Below are positions 13,130 through 23,465 of a stretch of 32,500 bases of DNA, in pieces. The notes under the pieces are model-generated. The model searched no databases and was not told the DNA's origin. It saw only the letters and a list, made by a program, of their open reading frames with translations. The DNA is from Chromera velia (lineage: Eukaryota > Sar > Chromeraceae). Every line of letters starts with the position of its first letter. Position 1 is the first letter of the stretch. The position numbers were made by a program, and so were the translations under genes. The stretch lies in contig JAHBMJ010000890.1 in NCBI GenBank assembly GCA_018398765.1, positions 1 through 32,500 on the forward strand, written 5' to 3'.

Positions 13130-13844
13130 CCATCGATCGATCAAAAATTAATGTTGTGGCTTTGGAAGATCTCCCTCGCACGTTTTCTCTGCGTGCTTTC
13201 AAGCCTCACTTCCCGTACCACCCTGAGGCATTTTGGAACCGAGGTACCTCACATAGGCTTCCTTGAAGCATGCCACCTAATGCAATACTGCCACGGGGTC
13301 TTCTGATTTATGACACATCTGCTCTGCATACTTTCTGGCCTGCTTTATGTGGCTTTATGTTGCTGAAACCCAGACTAGCATTGGTATACGTAAAGTCATA
13401 CATCTCTTCCAAGTAAGCCTCCATTGCCGAGTCGGGGTTGGAGGACTTGGGTTTCAACATGTTGGCGCAGGTTTGTTCTGCGTACCTTTGAGCCGCACTG
13501 CCTGGGCCGGGCAGTGCGGACACAAGCTTTTTCATCGCATGAGATCCTTTGTCCAATCCAAGGTACCTGATATGGGCTTCCTTGAAGTATTCGACTCACT
13601 TCAACACTATCACGGGGTCTAAGGATTCAGATTCATACATGTTCAGTGCATACTTTTTTGCCACTTCCATGTCGCCAAAACCAAGACCAGCAAAGTTGTA
13701 CGCAAAGTCGGCTGTCTCTTCGATGCAAACGTCCTTTGGCAAGGACCCGGCTCTGCATTTCAAAGTGACCCCCTGCCTACCCTTGGTGCAGACAAAAACA
13801 GCCAACACCGAGAGACAGCAGAAAACTTTTGTTGGAAGAACCAT
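13130..13844 (-). pseudogene. decayed secreted protein with about 100-residue internal repeats
   Basis: The minus-strand ATG at 13842-13844 opens a clear signal peptide (MVLPTKVFCCLSVLAVFVC). Two diverged repeats follow. Unit 1 has EETADFAYNFAGLGF, then LDPVIVLK, stop, VEYFKEAHIRYLG, then RYAEQTC. Unit 2 has EEMYDFTYTNASLGF, a frame change, then EDPVAVLH, stop, VACFKEAYVRYLG, a second stop, then KHAEKTC. The unit 1 stop (TGA, 13596-13598) and the unit 2 stop (TAG, about 13280) fall at the same place in the repeat, and both are one step from TGG, so Trp may be ancestral. Helical TPR- or Sel1-like folding is possible but not shown. The unit 1 stop overlaps a GTGAGT that could be a splice donor, but conserved residues just after it in both units argue for coding sequence. 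The family is not identified. Confidence 0.6.
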
Positions 13845-14345
13845 TTTCCTGCTGCTATGGTTCAGTTAGCGAACCTCAGAGAACAGAGACTTAAATTCTG
13901 AAGTCGTCAGACTACAACTGTAAGATAACAACCGGTTGTTGCAGGTGAAAGAATCACGAGTTAAACGTGTGCACAAATCAAGACTGTCCTTTACCATGCT
14001 TTCAGTTAGTGATCAAAACATGCTTGGCTTTGAAGCTTCTTTCTAGCTTCAATTGATGATCTAGGGCGTTCTGAGAGACTGAGATGCATGCTGTTGGATT
14101 GATACCATAAATTACAGATCACTATGCCCATTTTGAATTTTCTATACAAAAACTATTAAGCTGAGGGGGTGATTTTAGGCTGATCAATTGTAGGCTGGGC
14201 GGCCCGGTCGCTCATAGCACAGTATACACACTAGCCGGCAGACTGCAGCTTCAACACACATTGTATCAAACCGCTCCTGCCACTCCGCTTGTGGTATAAA
14301 CACCAAATCTAGTTTGTATAATCTGTGGAGGTGGTAGCTATACAT
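13845..14345. other. upstream flank of the pseudogene, no gene seen
   Basis: This would have been the promoter side of the minus-strand secreted-protein pseudogene. I find no coding region or recognisable element in it. A minus-strand frame at 14184-14369 lacks any protein-like signature and overlaps the end of the adjacent transposon. Confidence 0.35.
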
Positions 14346-15078
14346 GGTTTGCCCTGTTCGGACAGACAAACTACTAGGTAAATACTAAAATTGCACTAGC
14401 ATTTAAATAGAATTTACTAGGGAAACACTAAGGCAGTTAGGGCATGTTACACTGTAGGTGCTTAGTATTTCAAAAATCATACTAGGGCATGCACTATAGT
14501 AAAAATAAAAAATGCCTAACATTTTTATAGCATCAAGATTAGTACTGTTTCAGCAATTCATTCTTTTAACAATAGAAGTAAATTGACTTATGATGCAGAG
14601 ATATATGGGTATGTATGACCTGAGATATCGATCAGACAGCAATCTTGTCATAAACTTTCTAGAAGTTAGCATCTATCTATATATTCATTTAATTAAGCTT
14701 ATATCACTTTAAACAATCGGTTTAAAACAATTTTATCTTTTGAATGAGTTAGGTTAAAGCCGGTGAGCCACCTCTTAGGCTCTAGCCAACCTGGTATGTC
14801 ATACAGAAATTTGTTATACAACCTAGGTTCCATGGGGCATTTGAAGGCTTGCAAGACTAGACGGCCCCTTCTATTGTTGTACTATATATTATCGTAGATA
14901 TTACTATGAGACATACTAAGAAAATTCTATATCATTTTTTTTAGTTTGCTAACATAATGCTGAGTATTTTTTTTAAATAAAAAATAAATACCTAGTATTT
15001 TAATAATATTTACACAGATTATGCTAGAGTATGCAAGGCATCTATTAAAGTAGTTTGTCTGTCTGAACAGGGCAAACC
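14346..15078. mobile_element. 733 bp non-autonomous DNA transposon (MITE-like) with 30 bp TIRs
   Basis: The left end, beginning GGTTTGCCCTGTTCGGACAG (14346-14375), and the right end (15049-15078) are inverted copies with one mismatch in 30 bp. The interior is AT-rich with scattered CTAGTA/TACTAG words near both ends and no open frame large enough for a transposase, so it would need a transposase in trans. A clean target-site duplication is not evident next to the TIRs. The element sits in AT-rich intergenic DNA and carries nothing I recognise. Confidence 0.75.
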
Positions 15079-15260
15079 GTAATATCTTTCACATCCACTA
15101 AATGATCAAGCTTTAGATTCGATCTCCAATAGCCAGTCTTGATTCTCTTTAGGCCGACCCGTTGTGTACGTTTCTCCCAAAAATAAACCTAGATACGTCC
15201 ACACTCTTCACAAAAAGGCAATACAGAAGCAACGGGCTTCTTTGCTAGCAGAATGTCCCC
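15079..15260. other. short spacer next to the MITE
   Basis: Balanced-composition DNA between the transposon right end and a minus-strand open segment. No feature is identified here. Confidence 0.3.
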
Positions 15261-15488
15261 TCAAAGCTGTCGGTTGAGTGCCCTCTGATCCTCACATGAG
15301 GGAACCTCAGACGGAGAAGGAAGAAGAAAAGAAGAGACGGGCTGTGGAGAAAGCAACTCTTCAAGCGACGAATTCATAAACTTTTTAATCAAAACAGAGA
15401 AAACTGCTTCAAGAAGCTCTCTCCTTTCTTTTTGTTCCTCTGTTTTGAAGCTGTCTGGAGCATGGGAGGCACGTGCAGAGTTGTAGAA
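15261..15488 (-). pseudogene. possible isolated 3' exon or gene fragment
   Basis: A minus-strand segment following a good acceptor (CTTTCATCCAG, ending at 15489) is open for 75 codons to a stop at 15261. Its composition is protein-like: a helical charged stretch (TEEQKERRELLEAVFSVLIK) and a Ser/Pro-rich end. No ATG lies in frame and no upstream exon is found in the AT-rich DNA around it. It may be a relic exon or chance. I recognise no family. Confidence 0.2.
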
Positions 15489-15518
15489 CTGGATGAAAGG
15501 CAACCGCAAGGTTACCAA

Positions 15519-16922
15519 TGTAGTTAACCAATTTAAAGTGGCTTACCGTCTACCTTCATTGTTCTTTATTTCGAAAAAAAAATTGATAAAATTTGATTTT
15601 GTCACATTCATCAGGGTCTCTCATATACTTTTGGAGAGCTTGCAACGCTGAGACCCATCATTTGTCCTCTGAGTGAAGTCGTTTTCTTATGAAGTTAGTG
15701 TATAGATCTGAGAGTTTGTATCTGAAGATTTGCATGCATTTTTGCAATGATCACGATTATGCATACAAGCTCGGCTAAGCTCACGTGGCCCTGCTAAACT
15801 TTGCAGGGGTTTTTGCTTATACGGACCAAAACTAAAATGGGCATACTGATCTGCAATTTGCTATAAATGCAATCCAACAGAAAATTCATTAAAAAAAAAA
15901 ATGTTTCCATGCATGCGTGTATGCATACGATTTTTTTTTTCTATAATTCAGAAAAGAGAAAAACAAAATCATGCATATGCAGTCTATAGGATATTATATG
16001 GGACGTATCTTCATATGTATTCGTGGTGCAATTTCGCGTGCGCACTGAGTATATTTCAGAGGGGAAAAATGTCACCGATGGGAGCTCGATCTACATCTTA
16101 AGATTCTCAGCACAATTTTGTGCGTGCACTGAGTGCATTTGAGAGGGAGAAAATATAACTGATGGGAGCTCGATCTATATCTCAAGATTCTCAATCAAGA
16201 CGTTCGATCATTTTCGATTATATTTTTTTTGCCGATCATATTCAATCGATATCAATCGATGATCACCGGTATCTCCCTGACACTATAACCCACTTGAAAG
16301 AGAAATCTTTAAGTTCATCCGCCTATATGACTTTGTCTTTAAGTTTCAAGAATTAATTACGCCTGCGGCGGAACTTTTAAGACACTGTCCACGTCTGCGG
16401 CAATTTTCTGTGGCACAGAGTTTCAAGATATAGCCCGCGCCTGCGGTACGGATAAAAGCCATCCGCGAGAAATTCAAGTGGCCTGTAGTATCAGGAAGGT
16501 AATTACCAGCTTGTAAGAAACTTTAAGAATCTAAAAAGACATTCGGCATTAGGGCGGGAGGCCAATCCTTCGAGTATAAATCTGTATAAATTATAAATTA
16601 ATTAAATATAGATCTTATAATAGACTAAATCTAGGACTAGATGATAGAAAGTGTCTTCTTCTAATGAGAGAGTGAATCTGAATGATTGTTACGACAAGCT
16701 CCACCGAAGTAATAGTTCACCGTGCACATAAATCATAACAAATCGAACTTGCGGGTGAAGGGACAGAGCCGGGCAAACGGTAGAGCCGGTGCGTAAAAAA
16801 GCACGGGCATAAGGGTCCGACGTCAGGCCGTCCGCTACGACGTCACCCAGCTGTATCATACCCCGAGGTTTGATGGGAAAAAAATTAATTTGGAAATACA
16901 GAATTACGCATGCATCCGCATG
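15519..16922. other. AT-rich intergenic DNA with a local duplication
   Basis: No gene is visible. The segment contains the 84 bp tandem duplication annotated separately and a stretch at 16370-16450 with three GCCTGCGG/GTCTGCGG words. TGCATGCG and GCATGCAT motifs occur near 15910. It ends at the target site of the LTR retrotransposon. Confidence 0.4.
16027..16194. repeat. 84 bp tandem duplication, two diverged copies
   Basis: Two copies in direct orientation contain GATGGGAGCTCGATCTA (at 16077 and 16161, period 84 bp), preceded by GTGCGCACTGAGT/GTGCACTGAGT and followed by AAGATTCTCA. They differ by scattered substitutions, so the duplication is not very recent. No coding role is apparent. Confidence 0.7.
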
Positions 16923-16927
16923 GAAGT
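16923..16927. repeat. target-site duplication GAAGT, left copy
   Basis: GAAGT immediately precedes the left LTR and recurs exactly after the right LTR (22925-22929). A perfect 5 bp duplication is the usual footprint of Ty3/gypsy integrase and fixes both outer borders of the element. Confidence 0.9.
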
Positions 16928-17191
16928 TGTTAGCTATATACAAGGCTCTCTGAACTCTAATAACTAAGATGGGCCTTCGAGTTCAGTGGCTATAAGTGTC
17001 ATAGAAAGTCTGATCTAGGAGAGTTATCCTATTAATTCATCAGTTAGATGCTACCACATCAATCAAGCGTGCATGCAGGCAGACTGATCAATTTTGACGT
17101 CAGGCCACGTCAGAATTATATAGGCCGTCACTCGTAGCGCCGCCGCGCCGCCACGCCGCCACGCCTGCCCGCTGCTCGTGTTTGGCCTATA
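16928..17191 (-). repeat. 3' LTR of the chromovirus
   Basis: The 264 bp LTR runs from TGTTAGCTATATAC to GGCCTATA on the plus strand. It lacks a 14 bp segment (TTGAACCCATCGCC) present in the other LTR and differs from it almost only by transitions. A CCTGCCCGCTGCT word inside the LTR end is repeated just internal to it (from 17192), so the polypurine tract region is GC-rich and atypical. Confidence 0.9.
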
Positions 17192-17375
17192 CCTGCCCGC
17201 TGCTTGGAGCCGATGACCTCGCTTGGCTTCTGCTCTTCTTCTATAGGCTCCCTCTCCTACAGCCCCCTCGAACCGTCGCTCATCATACACCTCATTCTAT
17301 AATACGGATAAGTACATCGAACTGTATACACACACATCCAAGATCGGAGGATAATGTCACACACAATTCATCTAC

Positions 17376-20300
17376 CTAATCTCTTTCATCCATCCTACAC
17401 TCACAAGCACGCATACCACTCCACAAGCCTATCACTTCTGCCCATACTGACTTCACCTCTCTGTTCCTCAACTGCATCCTACACCTGCCCGTTGCTTCTT
17501 TCTTTTCTTGCCTTTTCTTTTCTTTGAATGCGTGCAATGCTTCTTTGGCATGTATTAGATTTATGGCAGGCTCCCAGGATGCATTTTCTTTACTTTCTTC
17601 TTCCCACTATACCAGATAGTATGCCTGCTTGTCTAATATCTTTCTGTGATCAAGAATCTCTTTCACTTCATACTCGACCTCTTCTAATGTAGGCAATCTG
17701 ATGGTAGGAGGAGGGTTATCCTTTTCTCTCTCGTACTTCTTCAGGAAAGAAACATTGATGACATTGTGGCCCCTTACCCCTGCAGAGAAAATTAGCTTAT
17801 ATGCATTGCTCCCTATTTTCTCTTCTACCTCAAACGGTCCATAAAATACAGGCTCAAACTTCCCGCTTGGTTTCTTACTTCCCTTAAAATATGCATTGCG
17901 CACAAGTAAGAAATCCCTTGGAGCAAATGAAACTTCTTTTCTGTATAGGTCTACTTGACGAGCTGCTTGCTCTCTTGCTTGTTCAAGTTTCTTCTTTGCC
18001 TTCATGAATCAGATTTCTGCCTCTCTGCGGTCTGCAAAATCTGCTGCTGATGGATAGAATGACTTCGAGCGCACGGAGACTGAAGGCAAATGGATGGGGT
18101 CACAGCCGTACAAGAAAAAAAAAGGAGACATGCCTATGGCTGGATACACAGAATCACGAGATGCAAATTGACATGAACACAACCACCTCGGCTAGTCTGT
18201 CTGATGTTCATTCATAAAACAATGCAACATCTGTTCAATTATCTGATTGTCTCTCTCTGTCTGTCCGTCTGACTGTGGGTGTCCTCTTGTGCTCATATTC
18301 AGCTTCGTTCCCCACAAATAAGCCAATTCCTTCCAAAATGCCGACAAAAAACGAGGATCACGATCACTCATAACTGACTGTGGCATTCCGTGCTCGCATA
18401 CAACGCGCTCGTAGACCACCTCTGCAGTTCCCTCGGCGGTGATTTCCGAGGAGACTGCAGTGAAAGTAGGGGTTTTTGACAGACGGTCAATCACAGAGAG
18501 AATTCCATCAACCCATTCTCCTTTGAACATCACCCTCGGTAAACTAAACACAAAATCCAAAGAGATTGACTGAAAAGAGAATTCAGGGATAGAGAGAGGT
18601 TGGAGCAATCCATGTGGTTTCTCAGTCGGCCTCTTTGCTCTCTGACACGCATCGCACTTTCTGACATACTGCTGGACAGAAACATACATATGAGGCCAGT
18701 AAAAACTTTCTGCCAGTTTCAAATATGTCTTCTCTGCCCCCAAATGACCCCCTGTGGCCGTGTCGTGATGCTCATAAATGAGATTCCTTTGCAGTCTCTC
18801 TGTAAGGACAGCCAGCCAATTATTGAAATAAAGCAATCCATCCTCTATCTAAAAACGAGGGACAATCAGCCGCAAGTGTCGAGGCACCTCTCTATCAGGG
18901 TGCTCCATCACTTCCTTCACTTCTGTCCAGAACTTCTCTTCTTCATAGCCTTAAAGTTTCTTTATCTTCTCTAACAACTCCTCATCCGGCTGCACTCTTG
19001 ACTCCAGCAACAACAACTGGCAGACTTCTTTTCTTTCTTTCTCTTCTTCTGTTGACTCATGGGTGGTCACCGCTGGATGTCTGCTCAGTGCATCTGCCAC
19101 TCTGTTTCTTACACCGGGCACATACCTGGGAGTGATCCCTAACTCGTCGAACATTGAGACAAATCTGTGCATACGTGGAGACATCAGGGTGCGGTCAGCA
19201 GACACATTGACATACTTGAGAGATTCATGATCGGACCATACCTTAGTTGTATGACTGACATATGGTTTCTACGATTTCATAGCAAACACACATGCAAGAA
19301 ATTCTTTATCTCTGATGAGATACTTCAATTCTACCTGTGACATTCTGCGTGAAGCAAATGCACACGGATGGAGCCATCCAGTTTTAGGGTCTTCTTGCAT
19401 GAGTGCGGCAGCAAGCGTCTCTGTCGATTCACACGCATCTACAAAGATTTCAAATGGACGTGCAGAATCAGGGATGTACAGCTCTACTGTATTCCTCACT
19501 GCTTCCTTTACTGCCTCAAAGCTCTCTTCTTCTTTCTTTCCCCACTCAAACGATTTATCTCCCCTCAGCAATGCATACAGAGAACCTACCTTTTTACTGA
19601 AGCGAGGCACAAAACGTCTCACCCAATTTGCAAAACCAAGGAAAGAAAGCACATCGTTCTTACTCTTGGGGGTGGGCCACTTACTGATTTATTCAGTCTT
19701 GCTCCTCTCTGGACGCACCCCCGTCCGCGAAATCTTCAGTCCCAGAAAAACGACTTCAGTCTGCATGAAATAACATTTAGAGAGCTTTGCCTTCATACTG
19801 TTCTTACCGAGCAACCCCAACACAATCTGTATGTGTTTTTTGTGTTCTTCTCTAGTACGTGAATAAATGAAAATATCATCAAGAAAGACAGACACAAAAC
19901 GATCGAGGCACGAACGAAAAACATACTAAATCACTCTTATTCCATGCAGTGGGGCGTTTGTCAACCCAAAAGAGATGACCAGCCACTCAAAGGAACCATA
20001 ACAAGTTATAAAAGCTGTCTTCGGAATATCCTCCTCCCTCATTCTCATCTGATGGTAGTACTGACGTAAATCCAGCGTCGTGAAAAAGCATGCCCCATGC
20101 AGACGATCAATCAATTCCTGAGGGTGAGGGAGAGAATATTTATCTTTGATCGTTATTTTATTCAATCCAGTATAGTCACAGTACATACGCATGGTGCCGT
20201 CTTTTTTCTGGACAAAAAGGATCGGGGCAGTATATGAAGAAGCTGACAGACGGATGAATCCTTGCTAAAGATACACATCTATCTGCCTTCTCAGCTCATC

Positions 20301-21155
20301 TAACTCTCCGATCGACAAACGATAGGGTGGGCGGGCAGGAGGAGAATGACCTGGCTCAAGCTCAATTTTGAAATCCAAATTAGGTCCCCTTGAGGGAGGC
20401 AACTCTTTCAATCGATCGGGAAAGAGAGTTGTATAATCAGCTACAATTTCTTTTATATCAAGCACAACCTCAACATCCGGTCGAGAGAGAAATTCACGCA
20501 CATCTGACAAGTCAGAGGCCAACCGAGCAGGATGATTAGATGGAAGAGAAGATAGAAAATCAGAACCTAAAATCCCCCCATCATTCATTCTCCCTTTTCC
20601 TTTTCCCTCATTCACTTCAGTCATACAGACGTCGCAGGCAGGCCAGCGTGCCGTCTCCAATCGTATAAGATGACAAAAAGTACCTCTCTTAATCGCTCGC
20701 TTAGCCTGTAAATGCAACACAATGGGAGGGTAAGGTCTATTTTCAACACACGCACCCCCTTGAAGATTTACTTCCTTGCCGTCAAAGAAGAAGTGAAGAG
20801 AACGAGACCAGTGGCTGATTTCAGGTTGATGGACGTCACTCCATTTCCATCCAAGGATGATGTCGTAGCCATCCAGATCAGCAAGCAATGCACCGACTGT
20901 CTCCTGATACTCCTGAATTCAGAGAGGCATAGCAAGTGCATACTCACTGACCTCTCGTCTCCTCGGCTCCTTCACGGCGACCCGGCAGTTAAGAGGAGTA
21001 CTAAACTTGCGAACATGCAACTGCCAATGGTGTGCAAACTTGCTATTGATGAAAATATTATCGGCTCCAATGTCATACAAGACTCTGACTGAAGTACCCA
21101 CGACCGTGCCATGAAAGACAAAACCAGTCTCAAACGAATCTTCATCATCCTTATC
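17376..21155 (-). pseudogene. pol polyprotein of the chromovirus (protease, RT, RNase H, integrase, chromodomain)
   Basis: All pol domains lie in one minus-strand frame. The protease core is VLYDIGADNIFI (near 21075), with Ile in the usual Ser/Thr position, and YDIILGWKW follows at about 20865. RT has [11 protein letters not shown] and [13 protein letters not shown] (about 20150-20080) and the catalytic FLDD at about 19885. RNase H has EIFVDA near 19455 and VADALSR near 19090. Integrase has an HHCC zinc module (CDAC about 18650) and the DDE residues LDFVFSLP, SDRDPRF and DGQTERD. A GPF module (FYGPFEVEEK) and a chromodomain (EVEYEVKEILDHR, then YLV, stop, W, later WEPAIN) close it. Ten stop codons interrupt the frame (near 20919, 20265, 19926, 19689, 19269, 18951, 18849, 18192, 18006 and 17607). 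I see no frameshift within pol. Confidence 0.92.
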
Positions 21156-21192
21156 TATCTCATTCTATCATATTCTATCCATTCTGTCTCTT

Positions 21193-22578
21193 TTATCTAT
21201 CTCCCTCCTCAACCACACTACGTACCTCTTGGTCTCTTTCGACCACGACGTTGTCATTTAGGCTTTGGTGTCTGATCGTTCTCATCCCGGCTATCCGTTT
21301 GGATCCATCTGTGCGCGTTGGTGATCTACGCCCCCAAGGCTGAGGAGATCCACCGAACGATGGAGACTGTGCGCGTCCCTCCCCTCTCCTTCCAGGCGAC
21401 ATCGGTGACCCCGGACTGTCACCTCACTGACCAGACCTGCCTTCCACTCCCGACGACTAGGCTCCTTGACTGGCGAAAGGATGCGGAGATGGGTAGGGGG
21501 TTAATGCTTGCCAGGGGTAACCCGGAGGCTGCCGGGGGGACTGGAAAGATCTGGTCTGGGACGTCCAGATGGTTTACATGTGTAGGGGCAACTGGGGTCC
21601 ATTACCACACTGCCTAACCTGATGGTCCAGCTCTCCACACAGCAAACAACGATGCAGTCTCCATCTGTTGTCCCACACTGCCTGCGGAATCGTGGGGTGA
21701 TGTGGTGGTAACCCCGTAGGCCTCCGAGGAGCACCAAACCTACATAATACCATTGGCGCCGGTCCTGTCGGGTTGATCGGCTCTAATGCTGTAGGCGTGG
21801 GCATGTTTCTCCGCCCCTACTGGCCCTTACGAGAGCTGACATCCTGCAGCTAGAGCTCATTGACAAGGGCCTTCTCCATCGCTTCCTCCAAAGTGATGGG
21901 TTCTGCTCAGTCCATCTCGTACCTGATGATAGGAGGCAATCCCTCAATGTAGTTATAAACCAAATCCAACTCGTTGGCTCCTGGGATCTTCAGAGCGAGT
22001 GTAGAGAAATCCTCGTTGTAGTCAGTGACGGACCCTCTGTATATGAGGGTGAGAACCTTCCTCCTCGCCTTCCTCCGCTCATGCTTCTCCTTGTACCCCC
22101 CTCTCAGCACTTCACGCAGTGCTGGCCAGTCCGCAAAACCTTGTCCACGCTTCACCCTCAAGTCAAACCAGTTCCTCAAGGGTGCAGACAGAAAAGTCTT
22201 GGCGATTCCCAGTTGACGATGATAAGAGACTTGAGCGTTGATGAAGTAGTCATCAGTATCCGTGATGAACCTCTCCGTTTGGTCGCGGCGTCCAGTAAAC
22301 GTCTCCGGCTTCACCAAAGTGATACGAGGCACCTGCTCGCGTTCTTCAACTTCAGGGCCCTGAGATCCAGTAAGAGGAAGTGCACCTTCAGCTGGAAAGA
22401 CAGGCTATGGAGTAACGATAGATTGAGCTGCGACCATACCTGAAAGAATCTGCTGGATCTGCTGGTTACTCTCCTGCAAAGCTGCAAAGCTTTGCTGCAG
22501 TGTCGTGAAGCCCTGCTGAAGGTTCTGCAAGGCATTTCCGACCTGCTTAGAAGTCAATGGAACGGGAACTGGTTCCAT
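21193..22578 (-). pseudogene. gag of the chromovirus
   Basis: The frame opens at an ATG at 22578 (MEPVPVPLTSK), followed by a Gln-rich heptad-like segment (LQNLQQGFTTLQQSFAALQE). The capsid-like retrotransposon gag domain follows (PETFTGRRDQTERFI; RNWFDLRV; YIEGLPPIIRYEM), then a CCHC knuckle CLLCGELDHQVRQC near 21645 and a basic, Ser/Arg-rich C-terminus. Stop codons occur near 22405, 21907, 21850 and 21818. Gag is in a different frame from pol: pol is offset by one base downstream, which would fit a +1 frameshift between the two, though the junction at about 21155-21193 is decayed and this cannot be proved. Confidence 0.88.
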
Positions 22579-22625
22579 TGAGAAAACTAAATCTGAAGAC
22601 ACTGAGAGAATCAAAACTTGTTTGG

Positions 22626-22644
22626 AACCTGGCTCTAGTAACTA
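22626..22644 (-). promoter_or_regulatory. retrotransposon primer binding site (initiator Met tRNA type)
   Basis: On the minus strand, a few bases downstream of the 5' LTR, the sequence reads GTTACTAGAGCCAGGTTCC. The run AGAGCCAGGTT matches the complement of the 3' region of eukaryotic initiator-Met tRNA, the primer of many gypsy and copia elements. The first bases deviate from the usual TGGTATC, so the site is probably mutated. Confidence 0.6.
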
Positions 22645-22646
22645 AT

Positions 22647-22924
22647 TGTTAGCTATATACGGGGCTCTCTAAACTCTAATAGCTAAGATGGGCATTTGAG
22701 TTCAGTGACTATAAGTGTCGTAGAAAGTCTGATCTAGGAGAGTTGTCCTATTAATTCATCAGTCAGATACTACCACATCAATCAAGCGTGCATGCAGGCA
22801 GACTGATCAATTCTAACTTCAGGTCACGTCAGAATTATACAGGCCATCACTCATAGTGCTGCCGCGCCGCCATACCGCCACACCTTGAACCCATCGCCTG
22901 CCCGCTGCTCGTGTCTGGCCTACA
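22647..22924 (-). repeat. 5' LTR of the chromovirus
   Basis: The 278 bp LTR has clean TG...CA ends (TGTTAGC at 22647; CCTACA at 22919-22924). It would hold the element promoter and contains TGCATGCAGGCAGACTGATC, shared with the other LTR. It is followed by the right GAAGT target duplication. Confidence 0.92.
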
Positions 22925-22929
22925 GAAGT
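22925..22929. repeat. target-site duplication GAAGT, right copy
   Basis: Exact partner of 16923-16927, directly after the terminal CA of the right LTR. Confidence 0.9.
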
Positions 22930-23394
22930 CAATGCTTGCCGTAACAGTTGCTATGTGCTAGTATGTGCTAGTCTAGACATAGGAAAATAGAGTTTAAAAA
23001 AAGTGATTGATGAAAGAAAAATGAATCTTAAATGATAGAAAAAGTATTAGAAAGCTAGGTTCAATCATTCAGTTTTTCAAATCTCACGACAAATTTTTGA
23101 AATTCTGCGATTTCGATCTGGGTGTTAGGTATGTTTAATAGGTGTTAGAGGCGGGGTGGTGCGGGCATCTCTTCTACAACAGTATCCCTTCCCCTATGCA
23201 TGGTTCATGTCACGACCCTTCGTCCTTTGCTGGTGCGAAAAAGGGAGAGCGGTCCTAATCCCAAAAGGCATTTCAAACGCCGAAAAAACGTTTTTTCGGG
23301 CTTTTTAGCTCGTCCGGCATGCATACAATACAGATTTCCTCGCGTGTTTTTTAATTCATGCAGATTTTTTTTTCAGCATGCATGCAACATGCAT
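22930..23394. other. intergenic sequence between the retrotransposon and the secreted-protein gene
   Basis: No gene is supported. It contains the isolated dispersed repeat copy at 23070-23125 and then GC-richer DNA approaching the next gene. A plus-strand ATG frame at 23200-23412 has no recognisable content. Confidence 0.35.
23070..23125. repeat. isolated copy of the CAGTTTTTCAAAT repeat family
   Basis: Contains CAGTTTTTCAAATCTCACGA followed by a TTTTTGAAATT...CGATTTCGATC segment, matching the unit of the tandem block at 11893-12180 in order and spacing. It lies about 150 bp outside the right LTR. Confidence 0.6.
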
Positions 23395-23465
23395 GCACGC
23401 CCATGCAATTAAATTTGATTGCATGGTGCACGCCCATGCAATTAAATTTGATTGCATGCACCATG
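23371..23465. promoter_or_regulatory. tandem palindromes upstream of the secreted-protein gene
   Basis: A run of GCATGCATGCAACATGCATG (from about 23376) is followed by two 31 bp copies in direct repeat (23395-23425 and 23428-23458, period 33). Each contains a near-perfect 22 bp palindrome built as ATGCAATT...GATTGCAT. The block ends about 180 bp before the ATG at 23640, where proximal promoter elements would lie. Regulation by a dyad-binding factor is inference; a fold-back or replication-slippage origin is also possible. Confidence 0.45.

Larger units (their letters stand above)
16928..22924 (-). mobile_element. Ty3/gypsy chromovirus LTR retrotransposon, defective
   Basis: This is an essentially full-length 5,997 bp element read on the minus strand: 5' LTR (22647-22924), a primer binding site matching initiator-Met tRNA, gag with a CCHC zinc knuckle, then protease, reverse transcriptase, RNase H, integrase and chromodomain, and 3' LTR (16928-17191). 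The order protease-RT-RH-integrase and the chromodomain place it among chromoviruses. The LTRs start TG and end CA, except that the outward end of the left copy reads TATA. About 29 differences in 264 aligned positions (roughly 89% identity by eye) mean it is not a recent insertion. At least 14 in-frame stop codons make it non-autonomous now. This is a cellular retroelement, with no envelope gene seen. Confidence 0.95.

Noticed and set aside
17376-21155. Stop-codon reassignment (for example TAG or TAA as Gln) to explain the many stops in pol
   Set aside because: Stops include TAG, TAA and TGA; at least two TAG positions correspond to conserved Trp; and the cellular genes in the window end at ordinary TGA, TAA and TAG codons.
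23371-23465. CRISPR-like array
   Set aside because: Only two units, palindromic throughout with no spacers, in a eukaryotic intergenic region.
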